A stretch of DNA of 64,000 bases from Linnemannia schmuckeri (Eukaryota; Mortierellomycota; Mortierellomycetes; Mortierellales; Mortierellaceae): NCBI GenBank assembly GCA_029449235.1, contig JANATG010000006.1:1054001-1118000 (forward strand). Reading direction: 5' to 3'. Below, one piece after another: positions 1 to 13,344 of the stretch. The first letter of the stretch is position 1; each line of letters opens with the position of its first letter. The position numbers were made by a program, and so were the translations under genes. The notes below the pieces were generated by a model. It ran no database searches, was not told the origin of the DNA, and was given only the letters and a program-made list of their open reading frames with translations.

Positions 1-1153
1 TGCACGCCTTAACTTGATTTTGTAGTATTTTCTATCCCTCAAGAACGGCAATGATCTTGCAACTGCTCCGAGAAAAAAACGAACTACTGTTTGCTGTTGT
101 TTAGGCTGTGGAATGAACAATGAGCTCCAGACTTTTCACCCAGTTGATTTTGTCGATTTTTGTAGAGATAGTGTGCTACTATAGCCAATACTATTAGCTT
201 CGCCCTTACTAGGTGAAAAATAAAGGCCCATCGTCCTTCACTTTGCCGCTATTACCGCGACCTCTGCTAGGCAATTCTTAGAGAAACAAAAACAGCAAAA
301 AACAACTACGAAAAGCAAGGCTTAAAAAGAAAAAGAGAGGAATAATAAACGAAAAAAAGGATACACACGTACCATCCACAGTATGTACCCTTCCCACCGC
401 ATCCCGTGTCTTTGACATTGATGCTAAAGACATGCCAGTTCATCTTCATCCCACCTTGTCGTCTCGGCTCGCATCAGAAAAACATGAGAGAAAAAGGTAC
501 TATAAACGAGTATTTTAGAACCAAGCCCAGACCAACTACAAACCATAGATCGATAAACTCCACACTTGCAGAGGTTGAACACAAGAACAAGACCACATTA
601 AAGGATTCTATTCATGCACTGAAGGAAAAAAAAAATCGAGAAGAACAAGAGGGAGAAAAGTTGTTATGTTGCGATAACGATAAACACACAACAGAGTCGG
701 GCGCATAGGTCAGCAACGACAGACGCCGAAAGAAAAACAAAAATAAATACCCCCCGACTAGGCTACTTTTACACACACAAGTGAAGTGGTGAACGAATCA
801 TCCAGTAGGTGTTGTTGTTTTTAGCCTCCCTTTGATGGATGTTTGTCCCCCTTTGAGCGGAAAGAAAAAAAATTCGATGGAGGGAAGGAGTTCACTCTCA
901 TTGCCCACCCGATGGTGGTCAGTTACACGAGCTTGACTAAAAAGCAAAGAAAAAAAGTCAGTGCTTGCTTGCCGTTCGCTCCCCCACCCCCCACCAATGT
1001 CTGTGTCCCACTCATTCATTTTGCGCACCTTTTCATATTTATTCTTAGGGGCAAAAGACAGGAACAGGGGACAGCCTGAAAGTCAATTGCGTGTTCTTTT
1101 TTTTTTTTCTGTGATGCCACCGCTTTGCTCAGACCAAGAATTCATATATTTAC

Positions 1154-1180
<27 letters not shown>
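1154..1180. repeat. Poly(A) tract, about 27 nt
   Basis: Uninterrupted A homopolymer read directly in the sequence, inside the gene-free region. Confidence 0.95.
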
Positions 1181-1184
<4 letters not shown>

Positions 1185-3408
1185 GAGCAAAAAGGTCTGG
1201 GCGCTTGTAATAGTCCGCCAGCACATAAAAAGAAATAATAGAATAATCAATTTGGATAGAAAACAACATTTAAACGAAGACAACAGGGACGACTACGCCT
1301 TCCTTTTCGGTGAACACTAAGGCTCTAAGCCAAACCTCGCTTTTGGTTTACGGGTTAGATGGGTCGACTCCGAGAGATCGTTCTTTCTATTTGAGCAAAA
1401 GCAGCAAGCAGCATCCATTGTCCACCCCCTTTCCCTCGAATGCAGCAGTAAACGACCGACCAACCAACCAACCGAGGGCGGCGAACAGAAAGGGTAAAAC
1501 CAAGTGGATGAATGAAAAAGACGACCAATGGAAAAAGGAAACATGGCATGGCCATCATCCAGCGAAGTAAGGCAAAAAAAAGACATATGTTTTATCTTAC
1601 ACCCTGTCTGAGAGCCCGCATCATGTGTCCAAGGCGCATTAGAAAAAACAACAACAACTACGAGAGGCAAACAACGCCTGCCTGTCTATTGACACAGGGC
1701 ATAAAAAGATTGCCTAAGAAAGGAAAGAAAGAAAAAGAGGGCATTGATGCATAGGGACGGCGGGGTAGGCTTTGGCTTTCTTTTTTGGAGGACCATTCTG
1801 GGCCGGACACTCAATTGCCCCTCCTCCACTACTATGTGATGCACAGCAGCCAAACTGGGATTCTCCGACAAGCGACGGTCAGGGCAATAAAAAAAAAAAC
1901 TTGCGTCGTAAAGCGGTCAAGGCGCCTCGTGTGTGTGCGCAAGTGTTTGTATATATGTGTGCCTCTAGGAAAGTCGTTCAAAGGATAGGTTAGAAATGAA
2001 AAGGGGAGAGGGGCACTTACATGAGTGGATAATGAACTCATCCAACAGCATGTCCACTTTCTATTCCTTCCCAAAAACGACGCATCACTTAAGCATAAAA
2101 CAAAAACAATAACGATGAACGGTTGGAGCACACCGACCATGGTCTAAAGAAAACCAGGGGTAGAGAAGAGGGAGAAGAGGGACAGAGACAAACACTTACA
2201 CACACCGAAGAAACAGTTTCTTGCAGGAACAGTTGAAAAAGAAAAAAAAACCACCTCAGGACAGGGGTGGACAGGACAAGACAGGGTACAGCACAAGGAC
2301 AAGGATATAGATGTGGCAGTTCCCATGAAAAAAATTTCATTTCTGCACCCATCTCTCTCTTTCGTCTGTCTACATCTTAAAAAAATAGGGGGTAGAAGCA
2401 ATAGGGAAGGGAGATAGAGACAGAGAGGGTACTTTCGCCTTGGCTGTATATCGGACGTCCGCTCGAGCCAGTTCCAGTCATGCTCTCCATCCTGCAAATC
2501 TCACTTTATCCGTTCATTTGTTCGTTGCTTTCTTTTGTATTTGTTGTTGTTACTCCATGCTGCGTCCCTTAGCTATCCAAGTATTAGTTTTTTTTATTAT
2601 CATGGCGCAATTTGTGGTGAGGTGAGAGGAAAAGGAAGGCAAGGAAAAAAAATCCTCAAAGAAATGTCCTAGACCACTTCTATTGCTATTAACCACGAGC
2701 TGTTTGTCGCTTCATGAAACCAATGGCAAGCCGACCGTTCAATAGAAGTGTCATTATCCTTTCTCTCCTTCTCCCTAGCTCTTTCGTTGGCTTTCATTTG
2801 TGCCCCTCTATCCCGTGTCTGTGTTATTCATCCCTTTGACCGCGCATTTGGCTCGTCGTTCCGATATGTTCTTTCGCCATGGCCCACGCGCCATAAACAA
2901 TTAAGAAGCGTGTCAGCACGACGACAAAGCAAAAAAAAAAACCGTTGCGAAAAAAAAAGTAAAAAAGAAAAAGGTCGGAGTTGAAGAGTTTTGAACGTTG
3001 GCATCGTTGCTTTTGGAGATGGAAGGGGGCTGTAGGAAGCAAAATGATCTCTTTGTTGATCGTTCATTTGAACAAAAAGATGTATTTGGCAAGATTGAGC
3101 CGATGATTGGTACCACACACAGACGCATTTACTTCACAAGCACTAGTTAGCTTGTCGATGTTTGATGAAAAGAGGGCCTTTCAAAATACACATGCACATG
3201 GAACGATGGGTTATGTGTGTGAAGGGAAGGAGGGCGTCAGCTGAACGGTGCGTCTTTGTTGAACTTGTTGGCTCGGTAGATGCGGCAAAAGGGTAAAAAT
3301 TGATTGTATCAACTGTGTCAACAACGAAGGGCATGAAGGGGCGAATTGCAATATCACCAAAAGAGGAAAGATGAACTTTTGAGTTGCTTGCAACAGTGTT
3401 TGGGTGTG

Positions 3409-3443
3409 AACAACAACAACGACGACGACGACAACAACAACAC
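3409..3443. repeat. AAC/GAC triplet microsatellite
   Basis: Runs of AAC, then GAC, then AAC triplets. Non-coding as far as can be seen. Confidence 0.9.
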
Positions 3444-5506
3444 AAACAAAAGAGCCGCAGGAACAAACTGCACCCTCAGTAGCAGCAAGAAGGTAGAGAC
3501 AGAGGCAAGACATGAGAAAACTAGAAGACCCAGTTGATGCAACCATCAAAAGGAAAAAAATAAAAGTTGGAGAAAGGTGAGGAAAGATGTGACGGGTAGA
3601 GTTCAACGCTTGAGCAAACCGGCATTACATTGCACTAGCGTTTTCATTTTTTCTCTTTTCTCTTTTCATACTTTCTTTTTCTGTTCACTTGTATGTAATG
3701 CATGAAAAACAATGAGAACAGACAGGGTGAACACGATGCAAGGAAGGCTGCTAAAAGGAAAGACCCAGATGCGAATACGGGTAATAGTGAATGAATGAAT
3801 GAATGATTTTGATTATGATGATGACGATGAGGAATAACTGCAGTCTGTCGGGTATGATAACGGTTTACGTTTTTTCGGTTTGTCGAGTGTGCAATTAAAA
3901 ATAAAGTGGATAAGGAACTGCAGTTAGCCCAGCACTGGCATCCAAGGGACGTGGAGGAAGGAGTGGGGGAACCATCGAGGCCAGAGCTTGTTCGCTCGTT
4001 GGTGTTGTTTTCTTAGGCGTAATGCCTCAGTGGTTTTTTTCTTTATGCTTCTTCTTTCTTGACCCACAGACACCCAAAGGACAAAGCTTCGACAAGGGCT
4101 AAAAAAAAAAAAAAAAAAATGACCGTTACCCGTCGTTCGTTTGTTTTATTATTTCCCACTCCGCAACCACCATCTGCTTTTTTTGTTCTCTTGGATAATT
4201 CTACACATCTTAGAAAATCGCGCGGCATTGGATGCTATTCTTGAACCCTCGCTCGCTCGTAAGTTAAGGAAGAAAGGAATGAAAACGAGAAAAGTGATGA
4301 ATAGCGAAGTAGAAAGCGCGAGACAGAGACACTTGTTCATTTGACATGGCAAATTAGACAGGGAGACGTGTGCTCTTTTCTAAACTTCTACGATTCCCCG
4401 CCTGCCCCTTTCCTTTTCATGACCATCCTTCTGTCTGCTTCATAGTATCCGTTTTCCGCTTGCCCCCTAATCCCGTTTTAGACAATTTACTCTTGCAACT
4501 CTTACACGTTCATGTTCATATTTCATTTGGCGCCCTCCCCTCTGCCCAATTGTTGAACGTTTTCTGTCTGCCCAACAGTTGGTCGAATAAGGTGGTTAGC
4601 CTTTTGCTTTTTTGTTGCCGTGAGCGAGCGATTGTGAATAGGTTGAGAAAGAACAAGTCTTCTTTTCGCTAGTGGCGGTGTGTTCAATCCAGTCCAGTCC
4701 AATCCAGCCCAGTAGTCCAGTAGTCACATCATGACAAAGGCACGAAACGAATGAACAAACGAGCGATGAATAACAACAAAACTAGTTCCGATTTCGACCC
4801 CTTTGTTTGTGTTCTCCCTTTCCTTTCCTTTATCGTTGTTGTTTTCATGCTATTTGCTGGCTGGCTTTCTTTTTTGGCTTTTGCATTTCGTATGTTCTTT
4901 TTCGATCACATTTCAAGTTATTGGTAAAGAGTGGATGTTTATTTTCCATGCCCATTGACTGTTTTTCGAGTCGGTTTGAGGATGGATGTATGAACGCTTC
5001 GTCGATGATGAAGCACGTAAGAGAACAGGCAAAATGAGTAGATAAAGAGAGAATACAGGATGAAAAAAAAATAGATGGATTGGCAGGATATGTCTCGTTC
5101 TATCTCTCTTTTTTGCTCTCCCCTGCTCAATTATCATGGTTGAGGCGCGCGTAGTTTGCTCTGAACTGCCATCTATCTGCAACCATTACCACACAACAAA
5201 TAACGATACCCCTGCTGATGCTATCTTTTTTTTAACTTGTATTCTTGGTCGAGTTGAATAGGCAGGGTTTGGTGAGAGAGAAAGAAGGGCATGAAATGGG
5301 CAAACAGTCAACAACTCAATCATTTACATTGATTCATTCAAATCTACAAATAAATAAGCACTAGTGAGCGACACATAGAGGGCGAGGGAAGAGAAGGAGT
5401 GAAGGGGATGGCATTCAGCAAAGGAGAACAACAAAAAAAGGACAATAGCAAGTTAGCTGACCGTAACTACAACGACGATTTCGACTCCAACAACATCCCC
5501 CTTTGT

Positions 5507-5529
5507 TGTTGATGTTGATGTTGATGTTG
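5507..5529. repeat. GTTGAT hexamer microsatellite
   Basis: Near four tandem copies of GTTGAT (GATGTT), read directly. Confidence 0.85.
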
Positions 5530-5680
5530 TATTGCTTGCTCTTCATACTCACTGTCATACCCATCACAACACACCCCCTGTTCTTCCTCTCACTCACCCA
5601 GTCGTTCACTCATCCGCTCATCCAGGCCATCCTTAATTTTTTACCCCCTGGACTTTCTTCCTTCTTTTGTTGTTTTTGCT

Positions 5681-5683
<3 letters not shown>

Positions 5684-5717
<34 letters not shown>
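5684..5717. repeat. Poly(T) tract, about 34 nt
   Basis: Uninterrupted T homopolymer in the gene-free region; its length is prone to assembly error. Confidence 0.95.
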
Positions 5718-7142
5718 CGTGAATTATTAACAATTTAAGTCAATTGAATGACGCGAAGTAAATACTCTTTAGTTTGTGTCTCTTTTCTTTTTCATCCCCA
5801 TCCCATTCAAACAAAAAACAAAAAACAAAAAACAAAAAATAACTTGTCAGAGAGAGAACAGACCCAAAAAGGGACCAAGGCATCGAAGACACACGCACCC
5901 AACTGCATTAACTCACTCGGCTACTCGTTGCTTCGTCCCCCGTCCGTCGTGTTCCATCGGACTATTTTTTGCCTTTCAATCGTCCTGTCATTCATTTATT
6001 CATTCATTCGTTCATTCAGTCGCTCATGGCGCTCTCTTTCTCGTTTCCCTTTAAAATGCGGCCCCTATCCATCGACTTTTCTCTTTTTCTTCCCTCTTAT
6101 TTCTACACCTCTTCAACCGCTCTTCTCTTCACTTCTCTATTTTCCACTCTCAATTTACTTGCCCACTCTCGCTGCTCGCTCGCTTTCTTCCTTCTCAATT
6201 GCACTTTTTTCTTCACTTCACCCTTCCTACTCTTCTCAACGAAGAGCATCTTTTTTTTGACAACCTATCCTTGAAGACAGGTAACTAAAACTCTTTCTGT
6301 ACACCTATCATTCCCTTTCCTTCCTTCCTTCCCTGAAGTAGCAGGACGCACGACCCTTTCCATTTATTACACATTCTCTTCGCACGTCCCTGCTGGTGAC
6401 CCTAAGCGGAGCTTTATTCTCCTCCTGGACAGTGGTCGCCAGCACCTCTTCTTCCTCCCATGGCCCTCTGCATTTTTATCTTGGGCTTAGTTGGATTGAA
6501 CTTCAGCTCAGCTGGGCTTTGCGCAAATCCTTTCTTCTGTGCACATCAAAAGATGCGATATGAAAGAGGGTCAAGGCATCCGAGCGTGAACAACTCCCCC
6601 CCCCCCTCCGTTATGTCTGTGGGCAATTGGCCTCTCGAGATGAGTGCTAAAGCCTTGCAAAAATATTCCTCAAGCATGAATAAACCGTTGTGCATGATAA
6701 TAGTTCCTCCCACAGCAGCGCCCTCCCTCGTGTCGTGCGAATAGTAGAGTCCTCCTTTCCATCCCTCCCTCTGTCACTCCCCTTTCCCTTTTCACCTCGA
6801 GCAAATTTCGATGGCTGAACAAGTTCAACAAAAAGTGAGGGTAACGAGTACACAGGCAATTGGACCACCCCTCGTCCCATCCTATCTCGTCCCATCCGAC
6901 CCTTTTCTGCCAAGCGTCTCGAACAACCCTATTTCATTCTAGACCCTCCCTCCAGATAACTCATCTTTCCTTGTCTCCAATTTACTAACCTCTTGTATGT
7001 CTTTTTTCTTCATCCTTTTCATCCTTTTCATTCTTCCTCGCTCATAGCTACACAGCGCTTCAACCAACCCCCCAGTTCGCTCAATCTCCCGTGTGCCAGT
7101 AGGCTTACAACCATTACTTCCTCCCTGGAGTACACGCCCAAG

Positions 7143-8279
7143 ATGGACATTCTCGAATTAATCCATACCGAGGGCCACCAACATGATTCGAGACCATTCC
7201 GCTGCGCCTGGGACAACTGTGGCAAGGCTTTCTCACGCCGCTCCGACCTTGCTCGCCATGGACGCATCCACACCAACGAGAGGTAAAAAGAGGCCATCTG
7301 TTACCTATAACCGTATGCCTTGTAGTGTTGCGGACGAAGAGTGGCCATGTGTTCTGACGCCTTTTGCCCAACATATCTATTCAATAGACCGTTTATCTGC
7401 CAAGAACCTGGTTGTACAAAGTCATTCATCCAGCGTTCAGCTCTGACTGTCCACCAGCGCACTCATTCTGGTGAGCGCCCCCATATGTGCGAGCAGCCCG
7501 ACTGCCAGAAGCGTTTCAGTGACAGCAGCTCCCTGGCCCGCCATCGACGCATCCATACCGGCAAGCGCCCTTACAAGTGCAGCATTGACGGCTGCGGTAA
7601 AAGGTAATGATTGAGCTATTCGTTATTATTTATTCCCACCCTATGACTTCATTCCTGCGTCTGTCTGTCCAACTTGATTTCTTTACTAACGCCCCGTTCT
7701 CCCCGCCCCGCTTCTAGTTTCTGCCGCAAGACTACCCTGACCAAGCACCACCGAAAGGAACATGCCGTGATCCGCCGCCCTGCTCTCTGGCGCGGTGAAA
7801 TGGGCGATGCTCCGCTCATGGACGGAGACATGGGTCACCCCCTTCATGTCCAGATCCCTCACTACCAAAACATGTCACCCGTTCACACACCACCCCATGA
7901 GGGTTCTCCCATGTCGCCTCTGTCGCCCTTGACTCCCATCACCCCACTGGCTCAGATGCATCTTTCGATGGACCCTCTCGCACACTTTCACCCAGTGCTT
8001 CAGATCGACCAGACCCCCATGAAGGAGCATCCAGGTCATATTCACCACCAGCAACATCACCACCACAACCAACACCCACATCACCAGCAACATCACCAAC
8101 ACTCACATGCTCAGTATATCAAGCAAGAAGAGTTTGAGCAGTACCCAGGCCAGCTCCACGCACGCCCCCACCTCCAAGCCCAGCCCCTCGGTCCTAGCTA
8201 TCAACACTTCCTTAGCCATCTTGGCCCTAACCCCGAGTTGAACGCACCCGTCGAGCCTTTCTACCCTCCGTACTACTAA
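7143..8279 (+). CDS. C2H2 zinc-finger transcription factor (four fingers, His-rich tail)
   Basis: Three exons, 7143-7282, 7388-7603 and 7718-8279, give 305 aa. The start is the ATG at 7143, just before the first finger. Seen: four contiguous TFIIIA-type C2H2 fingers at about residues 21-43, 51-73, 81-103 and 111-134, joined by Krueppel-like linkers (TNERP, SGERP, TGKRP). Both introns fall inside Arg/Ser codons and splicing restores the second and fourth fingers exactly. The C-terminal half has Met/Pro-rich and His/Gln-rich segments (about 205-230), with no second domain. The finger block resembles a widely conserved fungal DNA-binding family, but I cannot assign an orthologue. It is inferred to be a nuclear sequence-specific regulator with unknown targets. 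It is preceded by about 7 kb of gene-free DNA and followed by the cyclin gene on the same strand. Confidence 0.9.
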
Positions 8280-9082
8280 GCCATATCATTGGCTTCTGTC
8301 AGGCCTTTGTCCCAGTTTATACCCCACCAGTGATGTCTTCTGCCTTGAATACCGGTCCACGCGGTTTTTTTGTTCCATTTTTTTCTTTTAGTCCTCGTCT
8401 ACTTTTTCGTCCTTCTCTTGTCCACTCCTGGTCCAACCTGTATGTAATAACCTCCAAAACCCCTCTGGACGTCCCAAGGAAGCGGATGACGAGAAGAGTC
8501 CTTTTGACAAGTTGCAGCGTCATGCACCTTCGTGAGAGTTGTATTATCTTGCTTTGAGATGCAAATCCTAGTGTATAGTGTTTCTACTTTTCTTTGTATA
8601 TTTTTTTTTCTAGTCGACAGCATATCCCACGGAGCCAGCTAGTTTATTCCTTTTTCTCTTACTGTATTATCGTGGACCAATTCTTTGTACTCTATTCTAC
8701 TTTCATCAAAAAACATAAAAAAAAAAAACAATTATTCTCAACGTGTTCTGGTCTGCTTGTCCCTGGTTGTGTTCGGGCTTCTTGATGTCGTCTCGTGTGA
8801 GTTTGAACAGAGCAGAACGATTAACAGTCCACCATCCCCTTCGTAATTGACAAACATTTTTCGTCAAATAGAGATCGAGATCTCGAAGTGTGAATTTTGT
8901 GGTGGTTGTCTGACTCGTCGTTTCTCTGATCCCTTTCTTTCTTTTCTTCTTTCCTCTCCCATCCATACGGCACACCCCTCACAACCCCGCTCAAGAGCAA
9001 GCATAGCAGTAACACCGGCAGCAAGCAAAACGAATTTTCAGGCATCAAGCGAATCAACAAAAACCTGTACACGATAGCGAGT
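8280..9082. other. Intergenic spacer: zinc-finger 3' region and cyclin promoter
   Basis: About 0.8 kb, T-rich in its first half and without coding signal. It should contain the 3' UTR of the zinc-finger gene and the promoter and leader of the cyclin gene. No discrete regulatory site was recognised. Confidence 0.6.
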
Positions 9083-11529
9083 ATGGATCAAACTGCACTA
9101 GACATTCATCATCAACCGAGCAACCATGGATCTACATCCGACATTACCATGTCCGAACGCGCTACCGAGCAGGTTGCTGACGCTACCACTGGGACAACAA
9201 CAACAGGAATCTCTACCGAATCGACTAGCTCAGCGCCTTCCAAAGATTCAGAGTATAAAAAACCGTCAGGATCCGGCCCGGTTTCCATCACCATGGATGT
9301 GTATCATCAATTACAACAAAAGCGTCTCCTCGAACGTCAACAACAGGAGAGTCTCAAGCAGCAACAGCAACAGGCACAGCAACCACAAGGACAGGAAACG
9401 ACGAACCATTTTATTCAGGAAGGCCAATCAGCGAATCAATATGAACAACAACAACAAGGAACGCAACCTTCGTTGGAGACTTTGGAACAAATCGTCAGCA
9501 TTGTCCAAGCAACGGCTCCAGCTTTGCCTGTTGTTTCCGCACAAACGCATCAACTCCCGATGCCAGGTCCTGATTTAGCCAACATTATCTTTGGAACCAC
9601 ACCAGCGGCAGCGACAGCAGCATCAGCATCAGTAGGGATTAACGCAGAGTCGGATAACGCACTCGGCCCTGCCAAAGTGGTGATTACTGCGACATCGAAC
9701 GGACACTCCGGCACTGCTAGCAACAGTCACCAGCATCGGAAAGGCGCCGGAGGAGCCTCTGGACCTCAAATGCAGTCTCAGTCGCAACAGCCACGCACAT
9801 CCTCACCGCCCACACCTGCCTCTGGATCTTCTTCAGGAGCACAAAAGACTCCCGCTGCCAAAGGGCCCAAGGCGATTCATGCTATCGAACTGATTCGCAT
9901 CGCTGGCGAGATTTTGCAATTGTAAGCAGATATTTATTTAATCGGACAAGCAGGATGACTTGGACCAAGTGCGAATGAAACAATCAAGTTGTTAAAGAGG
10001 CCTTATGTGACACATGGAATTGACAAGGTTTTTTCTCCCATCTCTTGCTTTTATTCTGGTGTATAGCCCTCCTGTGACCATTGGAACTTCACTGGTGTAC
10101 TACCACAAATATCGCGCCTATTTGCATCAGGCGTATAAACGAGGAGAGCGCGACAACGAGGCGTTCAGGGCGGACGAATATGTAAGGCGGTGATACATTG
10201 AGGCGATTACTGGACACCTACGGCGTATGCTATCTGAGATTATTGCTTACCTATTTGTGTATTGTTAATTCTGGCATGATATAGTTGTTTGCGACGGCAT
10301 GTCTACATTTGGCTTGCAAATGTACAGAAGTGAGCAGGAAGGTCCGCGATCTCGTCAACGTCACCTACAGAGTCATGAACCCAGGACAGCCAGCACTTTC
10401 ACTCTCGACCAAAGTCAACGACAACAGTGACTCATCATCGTCATTGCAACAGCCACAACAACAGAACACTCACAGTACTGCACCACCACCAACAGCAGCA
10501 ACGTACTGGCACATCCGCGATTCGCTTTTGACAACAGAGCTAATGCTGCTCCGTATCCTTCAATTCGATCTGGATGTTTCGCTTCCCTTCAGCGATGTCC
10601 TCCGGATATACAAAGGAATGGGAATGGTATTCAGTCCGACAGACGAAGAGGCAGCCAACCTCTATCCTCATGCGTCCAACTTTGATGTTTTCTTGCCAGC
10701 AGCACAAAACCAACAACAACAGTCTTCTCATTCGTCATCATTGTCGCCCAGCAAGCATGGAACACCAACATTGCCATCGTCTTCGTCGACAGCCTCGGCC
10801 ATGTCAAACCCAACACCTCACAACGGAATTCATCCCACTCTCTCAGCATTGGTTCAGATTTCGACTACCTTTTGTATCGACGCCCTCTGCAATTCTAACA
10901 TTGCGCTCAATTCTTCCAGTCGTGCATTGGCCATGGGATCGATTTACCTGGCTATCCGCTCAGCAGGACTAGATTTACCACTCCCCTTTGAGGAGTGGTG
11001 TTATGCTTGGGGTAGACCCATGATCGCGACGGGATTCGGGATTCAAATGGCGGGTACCTCTGGATCTGGGGGTGTCGGCATGGGCAACTCTGGTGTTGGA
11101 ACCGGCGTATCTGGCGTAAATGGAATCATGGGACTGACAAGTGGGACCAACAACTTGTTTGTGTCGAGCCCGCGCCCGACGAGTGATTCGACCTCGTTTA
11201 TGGAGGGATTGGAGCTTTCCAACAGTCAGTCGGGCTCGGGTAACAGTAATGGCAGCGGAGGAGGAGGAGGAGCAGCTGCCGCTGCAGGCGGTGGCAGTGG
11301 ATCCAATGGTAATATTGGCCAAGATCCTGTGTATTCGCAAACGCATTCGCCCCTCTTGAACAACAACAGTAATAACAACAACACACAGTCTGTATCATCC
11401 CCCTCAGTTCGCGCCTCGGTCGACAGTCTACATGGGTCCCAAGACCCACCTGTTCCTCAGCAACCCATGACGATTGTTGACGAAGTCAGAAAGGTTGTGC
11501 ATGAGCTGGGCAACTTCTACACACATTAA
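9083..11529 (+). CDS. Cyclin Q (FAM58/cyclin M)-like protein
   Basis: Exons 9083-9921, 10067-10181 and 10285-11529 give 732 aa. The first 260 residues are Gln/Ser/Thr-rich. A cyclin fold follows: IRIAGEILQ and TIGTSLVYYHKYR around the first junction, then ATACLHLACKCTE and VRDLVNVTYRVMNPG, then the helix with RDSLLTTELMLLRILQFD. A second cyclin-like segment (STTFCIDALCNS through AMGSIYLAIRSAG) lies near residues 510-550 and is followed by Gly-, Ala- and Asn-rich sequence. The motif order matches metazoan cyclin Q, which pairs with CDK10, so a CDK partner role is inferred. At three times the usual length (about 250 aa), the extra sequence is low-complexity and partly splits the cyclin fold. 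AATAAA lies at 11558, 29 bases past the stop. The main alternative is another transcriptional cyclin (L/T type). Confidence 0.8.
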
Positions 11530-11706
11530 ACAATCGCAAAAACATGCCACCACACCTAATAAACGCCAAGAGCCATGGGTCAAGTTATACTTTTATTTTC
11601 ATTGATACCGAGCGATTTGAAGGAACTTGGCTGGCTACTTTTCCAATGCGAACCATTGTCCAAGACAATATGTACATCGGAGTGTAAGAAATGCTGCAGT
11701 CCTTAT

Positions 11707-13344
11707 TTATAAGGCAGCGAGGACAGCATCAGCGCCAGAGACAGAAACGCCAGAGCTAGTCGATTTGATAAGGATAGAAGTAGAGGTTTAGTCGCATGGG
11801 CAATCATGAATTAGTATTCTTTGCCGACAGGCGTTATGTGTTTCGTTTCTCTTTGACACTTACGCAGTCTCGACACCAAGATAGGTGACCTTCAAGTCAT
11901 CGGCAATGAGAGCGAAACGCTTGGAGCGAATGGCACCGAATCCGACCTTGGTGAGGTCTATTCGATTGTTCGTTTTGTTTTTTTTTGTCGTTATCGCGAA
12001 AGTAAAAAGGAAGTACACAAAAGAAGGCGTGAGTATTTTTGAATGGCGCCATTTGTTTTGTCGTCTGTACAGTTGGGGTTCTCTGATCGCGTTTCTGGAA
12101 AACAGATCAATAAATGGAGGAAGGTCAAAAAGAAATTGAGGGCTAAGAATGTGAACGTGGATGTGATGCGATGGACACGTTACCCTGGACGAGACCGGTG
12201 GCGGTGACGAACTCGCCGTTGCCGTCGGCAGCCAAGATGATCTTGTCGTTGGACTTGGTCCACTTGCCCCAGGCATCCATGACACTATTGCGATGAATTC
12301 ACGAGGGGGAAAAGAGAAAAAGAAAGTTTTGTAAGAAACGAGGATCATTGATCTGGATTTTTCGTGACTCTCAGCCCGCGTTTCCTATTATGATTCCCCG
12401 TCATTTCCTTTTCTGTTGGGGGTAAAAGGAGCAGGGGGGCGGAGGAGAGTGCGGAATGATTGCCGACAATCGTTGAGCCGTCTCTCAGTTATCGCAGAAA
12501 GCAAAGTGGTGATGTCAAGTGGAAGCTATTTTGTCTCGTTGTATATTGGATCGCGCTGCGCAAGGATTGGGAACAGGTGGGGCTGAGAGTGGGGCTGAGG
12601 TGATGCAAGAGAAAAAGATATGGGGCTGTTATTAAAATGATAACTTACAAGGCATCGGAGGTAGCGAGGCAGATAATCTGGTCAACGCCCTTCTTGACAA
12701 ACTCATCGTACTTCTGACGGAACCTGTTATTTTTATAAAAGAAGTAAAGAAATGTATGTTTGTGTGATTTAACAAGGCGCATTTCGCATTATTCGTTGTC
12801 GCGTTTTTCCCTTTCATTTTGCGAAATATTCCCATGGGCCATATTTCCGTCTAAAAGAGAAAGGGAAAGAAAAGGGTGTCCTTGTCGTCGAGGAGAATCT
12901 TACTCGGGCAAGTGCTGGTTGTTGCAAGTGGGGGTGAAGGCGCCGGGAACACCAAAGATGACGACCTTCTTGCCTTTCAGGGAGCTGATGTCCAGGTTCT
13001 GGGGGATTCCGCAAGCGTGCTCCAACGAGGGGTCGTAAGGGCTATTTTGGAGAATGATTTATTGATCAGCGCGCGTTGTTAATTGTTAGTGGTAAGGATG
13101 GTAAGTATGCTTTGGGAATGCACTGAACTGATCTAAAAGCGAAGGATAGGAGTTCTTAACATACCAGTACTTGAGAGAGACGGAGGGGAGGGTGTCGCCA
13201 ACTTTGATCTAGGAAGTAGAGGTAAAGGAGAAAGAAGACGAGTGTGGGTGTGAGTGGGTAAGCGAAAAGGAGGTGAGTCCTGCAGGAGGCAGTAGAGAAA
13301 CCATGTTTTGCGTGTGTAATATGGGCATAGCATACCTGGGTCAT
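11707..13344 (-). CDS. Peroxiredoxin, Prx5/Ahp1/PMP20 type
   Basis: Seven exons: 13344-13336, 13208-13165, 13041-12904, 12723-12649, 12284-12184, 11957-11864 and 11755-11707; 169 aa. It is a thiol peroxidase reducing H2O2 and alkyl hydroperoxides, normally with thioredoxin as reductant. Seen: the peroxidatic motif PGAFTPTC with Cys57, and the segments FVMDAWGK, LTKVGFG and RSKRFALIADD typical of the family. Cys28, in ACGIPQ, aligns with the resolving cysteine region of yeast Ahp1, suggesting an atypical 2-Cys mechanism. There is no SKL-type peroxisomal signal (the end is VLAAL), so a cytosolic location is inferred. The first coding exon encodes only Met-Thr-Gln. It is convergent with the cyclin gene and divergent from the BAR-SH3 gene. 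Confidence 0.92.

Larger units (their letters stand above)
1..7142. other. Gene-free, low-complexity upstream region
   Basis: No reading frame here has a recognisable domain, splice-supported extension or sustained coding-like composition. The longest frames (for example 5748-6260 +) are driven by T/C-rich and Ser/Phe/Leu-rich low-complexity sequence. The region holds long A and T tracts, CAA/GAC triplets and a GTTGAT run. The last few hundred bases before 7143 are C/T-rich and probably contain the promoter and 5' leader of the zinc-finger gene; the tag at 7045-7047 could be the end of a leader intron, but this is not established. An upstream gene may have its 3' UTR in the first few hundred bases. 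Confidence 0.6.

Noticed and set aside
5748..6260. 170-codon plus-strand frame in the gene-free region
   Set aside because: Ser/Phe/Pro/Leu low-complexity translation of a pyrimidine-rich stretch; no domain and no supporting splice structure.
8041..8115. CAC/CAA-rich run as a microsatellite outside genes
   Set aside because: It is coding: the His/Gln-rich tail of the zinc-finger protein.
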